Under the pieces are notes generated by a model. It had not been told where the DNA came from and ran no database searches. It saw only the letters and a program-made list of their open reading frames with translations. DNA of 64,000 bases from Roseburia porci (lineage in GTDB: Bacteria; Bacillota; Clostridia; Lachnospirales; Lachnospiraceae), in contig NZ_VUNI01000003.1 of assembly GCF_009695765.1 (NCBI RefSeq), forward strand, positions 123,013 to 187,012, written 5' to 3'. Made by a program: the position numbers and the translations under genes. Within the stretch, counting starts at the first letter, position 1. Each line of letters starts with the position of its first letter. Shown here one piece after another: positions 61,130-64,000 of the stretch.

Positions 61130-63025
61130 CTAAGATGTAGCAGGGCGAAAGGTCAAGGCGTCCTTCATAGCGGCTACCACCCAGGGTGCAAAGTCGGGAT
61201 CTGCAGGGGCATTCCCTGGGCTTTCGCCAGTGGCAGTCTCCGTCGTCCCCGTCATGGCACCGTAGTGCTCTGCACTTATAATACTATATAATCTTAATTT
61301 TTGGCACTCATTGAAATAATACGCCCAATCCGGCTCAAGTTCTTGATTTACAAGGCTTTCCGAGACTGAGACTTCATCTTTCTTTTCTGCATTTTCTTCG
61401 TTCACCAGAATGGCCATCTCTTTTCTCATTCTTTTTGCCAGTTTCATGGCAGCACGAACAGAGCTGTCTCCCATGACAGCTTTTAAATCTCTTCTTATGG
61501 TGTTAACTGCGATCTGAAGCGCATCAGCGATCTCCTTTAATGTCATTCCCTGATCCATGCATTTCCGTACACGTTTCCGGCGGGCAAGGATCTGTGTGCT
61601 TTTCGTTTCTTTTCCGGACTGCTGCAGTCTTTTCATGTAATATCGGTGGTTAATCTCTTTCCGATTCTGCTCTGATTTTGTACGCTTCTTACGGCTTCCG
61701 GTAAACGCATAGTATTGATCCGGTGTGATCCCGATCTTGGCGCAGAAGGACTCTGTAGTGAGCTTATAACCGGTGGTCTTGAAGTAAGTCTCCCCGGATC
61801 TGGTCGCACGAACTGCTTCAGATCGGGAAAGCGGCTCAGAAAAGAACTGATTCAGGCTCAATACGCATTCTAACGCTTCTTTCGGATCCCCGTATACCTG
61901 GCAGGCATAATATCGGCAAAGAAAAAGCATTATCTCACGCCTACCGGTCTGATCCGGATCGGACTGCACGCATGCAAACAAGACATCCAAACGATTCCGA
62001 TACATTTTGGAATAGGAATCTGCACTGCATGTCTCTGATGCCTTCGGCAGCGTCAGTGATGATGAATTGATCTGTTCTGTGTTTTCTTTCTTTTTTGTCT
62101 CTTTTGGTAATTTTGCGCTATATCTTTGAATGAACTGATCTGCTTCATAAGCCCATCTGGTGTTCTTCGGAAGCTTGACCTCCAGCTTTTTTGCCAGAGC
62201 TTCGCAGTAAGCACGCTGCTTGTCCGATGCTTGTCCGTAGTATATATGAAAGAATTTCGTTTTGTTCTTTTTTATAAATTTTTGTACGCTGCGCTTGTCG
62301 TAATAATCCGGTCCGTAACCAAGCGTTTCTTCCATGGAATCAAGGAAAGCAAACTGCTTGTCTGTGGCGTCCTTGCCATTTAAAGCGACATCAATATCAT
62401 ACAATGTATATGTAAGTTCTGGCAGGTTTCGAATAATATTGACTCGTGCATTTGCTACGGAATTCATTGTGCCTGGCACACGGAGCAGCCGGGCCGGATC
62501 TTCACAGATGCCAAGATCTGCATCGAACTCTTTCAGACGTTCGTTCAAGGTACGGTTTAATCGCTTCCAGCGTTTCAATGCTTTTATGGATTCATAAGGC
62601 CTTGCTGTTGTATCGTGACTGGATGTCAGTTTCCATAAAAGGTAAAAGCCCCGTCCGGAAGATACCACAACCGTTGGATGCGGTATTTCCTCATCGTGCA
62701 GTGAGCATAAGATCACTTCACTAACCTCTTCTGTAGTCATGTGATCGTATTTTGTGGATCCGTTATGAAAGAGATCCAGATCGGCGAACAGCCAGCTTAG
62801 ACCGATGACGTTTTTCGAACAGCGTTTGGACATGTTGCGGATCGGATTAACAGAAAAATAGTAATCTTCTTTTTGAGTCACATCCATTTGATCCAGAATC
62901 GCCGTACTTACGTTCGAACTGCGGGTAGTTTTCCGTTCAAATGCGCCTACGTGAGTATCTTTTTCGTAGTAAGTGCTGAAAAAGTGCTTATTTAATTTAC
63001 TTGGTGTATATAAGATGTTGTTCAT
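61130..63025 (-). CDS. rep: Primase-like replication protein
   Basis: The 631-residue protein has an archaeo-eukaryotic-type primase fold in its N-terminal half: GLSWLFADLDLF with the metal-binding DxD, TVVVSSGRGFYLLWKL, and EDPARLLRVPGTMNSV, the RepB/primase-like signature. The C-terminal part is basic and contains a helix-turn-helix (MTLKEIADALQIAVNTIRRD). An acidic tail follows. This type of protein initiates replication of plasmids and mobile elements. GGGGG precedes the ATG, and AATATGG lies about 18 nt upstream. Confidence 0.82.
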   Translation of the reverse strand: MNNILYTPSKLNKHFFSTYYEKDTHVGAFERKTTRSSNVSTAILDQMDVTQKEDYYFSVNPIRNMSKRCSKNVIGLSWLFADLDLFHNGSTKYDHMTTEEVSEVILCSLHDEEIPHPTVVVSSGRGFYLLWKLTSSHDTTARPYESIKALKRWKRLNRTLNERLKEFDADLGICEDPARLLRVPGTMNSVANARVNIIRNLPELTYTLYDIDVALNGKDATDKQFAFLDSMEETLGYGPDYYDKRSVQKFIKKNKTKFFHIYYGQASDKQRAYCEALAKKLEVKLPKNTRWAYEADQFIQRYSAKLPKETKKKENTEQINSSSLTLPKASETCSADSYSKMYRNRLDVLFACVQSDPDQTGRREIMLFLCRYYACQVYGDPKEALECVLSLNQFFSEPLSRSEAVRATRSGETYFKTTGYKLTTESFCAKIGITPDQYYAFTGSRKKRTKSEQNRKEINHRYYMKRLQQSGKETKSTQILARRKRVRKCMDQGMTLKEIADALQIAVNTIRRDLKAVMGDSSVRAAMKLAKRMRKEMAILVNEENAEKKDEVSVSESLVNQELEPDWAYYFNECQKLRLYSIISAEHYGAMTGTTETATGESPGNAPADPDFAPWVVAAMKDALTFRPATS

Positions 63026-63143
63026 GTGTGGTCCCCCTTAAAAATATGGCAAACAAAACCACACACTAATGTGATGTTAATCCTACAATCGCCTCCATAT
63101 CTATAAATAGATAAATCCATTCAAAATATGGCGTTAGATTAAA

Positions 63144-63176
63144 AAAAAAGATGTACCGTCCTGATACATCTTTTTT
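63144..63176 (-). terminator. Terminator of the 90-residue gene
   Basis: AAAAAAGATGTA pairs with TACATCTTTTTT around a 9-nt loop. Confidence 0.85.
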
Positions 63177-63208
63177 ATTTCTTTATAGGAAAGATCGCCT
63201 TTGGCGTT

Positions 63209-63481
63209 CTACAAAAACAAATGTGCACTTCCTCTTCCCAAACTGTCCATATATAACTCGCATTTCTCTTTCAAGAAACTATCTCGCTTTGTTTTTTCTT
63301 TCTCATTTAAACATTCTCGAAGTGGAATAAAGATTTCTTTCTTTCCTGTTTTTTGTGCTAACTTTTTTGCGTTTTGAAATATTCTATTTTTTTCTATTTG
63401 TGTTTTGTAATCATTAAAATTACATATTTCAATAGATTTTTTCCGAATTCTCAATCCTTTTTCATCTTCTTTTTGAACCAT
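63209..63481 (-). CDS. Hypothetical basic protein, 90 residues
   Basis: The ATG at 63481 follows GGAGG. The product begins MVQKEDEKGLRIRKKSIEIC and is highly charged and helical (NAKKLAQKTGKKEIFIPLRE), ending GRGSAHLFL. The frame continues further upstream, but those codons are AT-rich and lack a better start. The function is unknown. The position next to rep and the right end suggests an accessory role such as excision or copy control, which is inference only. Confidence 0.6.
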   Translation of the reverse strand: MVQKEDEKGLRIRKKSIEICNFNDYKTQIEKNRIFQNAKKLAQKTGKKEIFIPLRECLNEKEKTKRDSFLKEKCELYMDSLGRGSAHLFL

Positions 63482-63661
63482 ATCGTATATCCTCCATTTA
63501 ATTATTATTTTTATTTCAGATATAATATGGTTTGTGCAAATAAAAAAAGACGCATCATTTCGATACGCCTTAAATTCATCTTTTTCAATTTTCATCCCCA
63601 TAGTTCTGAACGAAACACCCAAATCAACATCTGTACTAACTTTACCTTTCTTTTTCGTAAT

Positions 63662-63686
63662 GGTTAAATTTAACCAACTTTAACCA
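63662..63686 (+). repeat. Right arm-type sites: TTTAACCA pair and inverted copy
   Basis: GGTTAAATTTAACC is a perfect palindrome at 63662-63675. TTTAACCA occurs at 63669-63676 and 63679-63686. They match the left-end pair and lie 54-70 nt inside the right core repeat. Confidence 0.6.
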
Positions 63687-63739
63687 TTTAGGATTCCGTT
63701 CAAAAACATATAAAAACAGTATTCTTTTCTCAACACCTC

Positions 63740-63779
63740 CGGGTTCGATTCCCGTACGAACTGCTGACTGTTATTTTTA
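63740..63779 (+). repeat. attR core repeat
   Basis: The 40 bases are identical to 44174-44213 and contain a partial tRNA-Glu 3' end with no 5' half. This marks the right boundary of the element. Confidence 0.85.
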
Positions 63780-63802
63780 TAAACAGCCCAACCCGAGGAA
63801 AC

Positions 63803-63828
63803 ATCGCAGATTGCGGTGTTTTTTTATT
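63803..63828 (+). terminator. Original tRNA-Glu terminator copy beside attR
   Basis: ACATCGC with GCGGTGT around AGATT, followed by a T-run. It is the counterpart of the hairpin at 44234-44262. Confidence 0.8.
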
Positions 63829-63844
63829 TTATCCGTAATTACAA

Positions 63845-63875
63845 AAGAACCGGACAAATGTCCGGTTCTTTTGTA
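63845..63875. terminator. Terminator hairpin before the group II intron
   Basis: GAACCGGACA and TGTCCGGTTC pair around a small loop, followed by TTTTG. The intron-like sequence starts 8 nt after the stem. Confidence 0.8.
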
Positions 63876-63876
63876 T

Positions 63877-64000
63877 GTGCGCCTTGCGGCGCACGTCGCT
63901 AATGGATGAAAGTTCCTAATCCGCCCTAGTAGTGGGAAGGATACAGCCAAGACCAAGGGTGTCCTGTTCATAGCAAGACTATGATTAACGTGAGGGGAAT
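63877..64000 (+). mobile_element. 5' end of a group II intron, runs off the window
   Basis: From 63877 the sequence begins GTGCGCCTTGCGGCGCAC, a GTGCG-type intron 5' end forming a small hairpin. It continues with CCAAGACCAAGGGTGTCC and AAGACTATGATTAACGTGAG, a pattern I recognise from Lachnospiraceae group II introns. Placement just after a terminator hairpin fits bacterial class C introns. No intron-encoded protein lies within the window. Confidence 0.65.

Larger units (their letters stand above)
44174..63779. mobile_element. Integrated mobilizable element in tRNA-Glu, about 19.6 kb
   Basis: The boundaries are direct repeats at 44174-44213 and 63740-63779, starting CGGGTTCGATTCCCGTACGA, with 40 identical bases followed by a 1-nt indel and about 29 more matching bases. 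Between them lie a tyrosine integrase next to the left end, a MobV relaxase, a primase-like Rep protein near the right end, and stress, toxin and unknown cargo, nearly all on the minus strand. No type IV secretion or coupling ATPase genes are present. It would therefore need a helper for conjugation, making it an integrative mobilizable element or integrated plasmid. Confidence 0.85.

Noticed and set aside
63777..63971. 64-codon minus-strand ORF at the right edge
   Set aside because: It covers the terminator hairpin and the structured intron 5' end, with no supporting ribosome binding site.

Overview
The window looks like chromosome from a low-to-moderate GC, Gram-positive anaerobe of the Clostridia, most likely a Lachnospiraceae gut bacterium. 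The main pointers are an Rnf ferredoxin:NAD+ oxidoreductase operon, a biotin-dependent Na+-pump decarboxylase operon, the ispH-rpsA-cmk arrangement, strong GGAGG ribosome binding sites, and the gene style of the integrated element. The genus cannot be fixed from the sequence alone.

Positions 1-44200 are mostly core genome, nearly all on the minus strand. In order they hold: a Y-family polymerase cut by the left edge; an IS110-family insertion with a long non-coding 3' flank; ApbE (flavin transferase), a CapA-like lipoprotein and the six-gene rnfCDGEAB operon, whose RnfD and RnfG subunits are the expected ApbE substrates; a YprB-like nuclease; CheR; rpsA-ispH-cmk-BaiN-like flavoprotein-RpiR regulator; a decarboxylase operon encoding a 12S/MmdA-type carboxyltransferase, OadG, a biotin carrier, OadB and an OadA/5S-type carboxyltransferase; two D,D-carboxypeptidases, scpAB, cardiolipin synthase and a subtilisin; pnp and rpsO; an NlpC/P60 hydrolase and a Na/Pi symporter; and the rimP-nusA-rnpM-ylxQ-infB-rbfA-nrnA-truB-ribF operon.

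Positions 44174-63779 are an integrated element of about 19.6 kb sitting in the 3' end of tRNA-Glu(CTC). A 40-bp identical direct repeat, extended by about 29 further matching bases after a 1-nt indel, marks both ends. Paired TTTAACCA repeats lie inside each end like integrase arm sites. The element encodes a tyrosine integrase, a MobV relaxase and a primase-like replication protein, so it is a mobilizable element with plasmid-like functions. Its cargo is a set of separate minus-strand transcription units, several having the same roughly 32-bp promoter-like element upstream and a hairpin terminator downstream. The units are a cluster of tiny proteins, a pentapeptide-repeat protein, an ImmA/IrrE protease with a two-TM partner, a ParB-like protein, an Ig-like lipoprotein, a HipBST-like kinase toxin module behind a perfect operator palindrome, a DUF5688-like protein, and a truncated XerC-like recombinase. 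An IS200/IS605-type TnpB element with a visible guide-RNA end lies among them.

The most unusual structure is at 47159-47846, a non-coding stretch upstream of the relaxase. It holds 13 near-copies of an 18-bp palindrome (ideal form GTATCACCTAGGTGATAC). Several are enclosed by unrelated but perfectly complementary GC-rich arms about 28-33 nt apart. I do not recognise this arrangement.

The right edge carries the 5' end of what appears to be a group II intron, placed directly behind a terminator hairpin as class C introns do.
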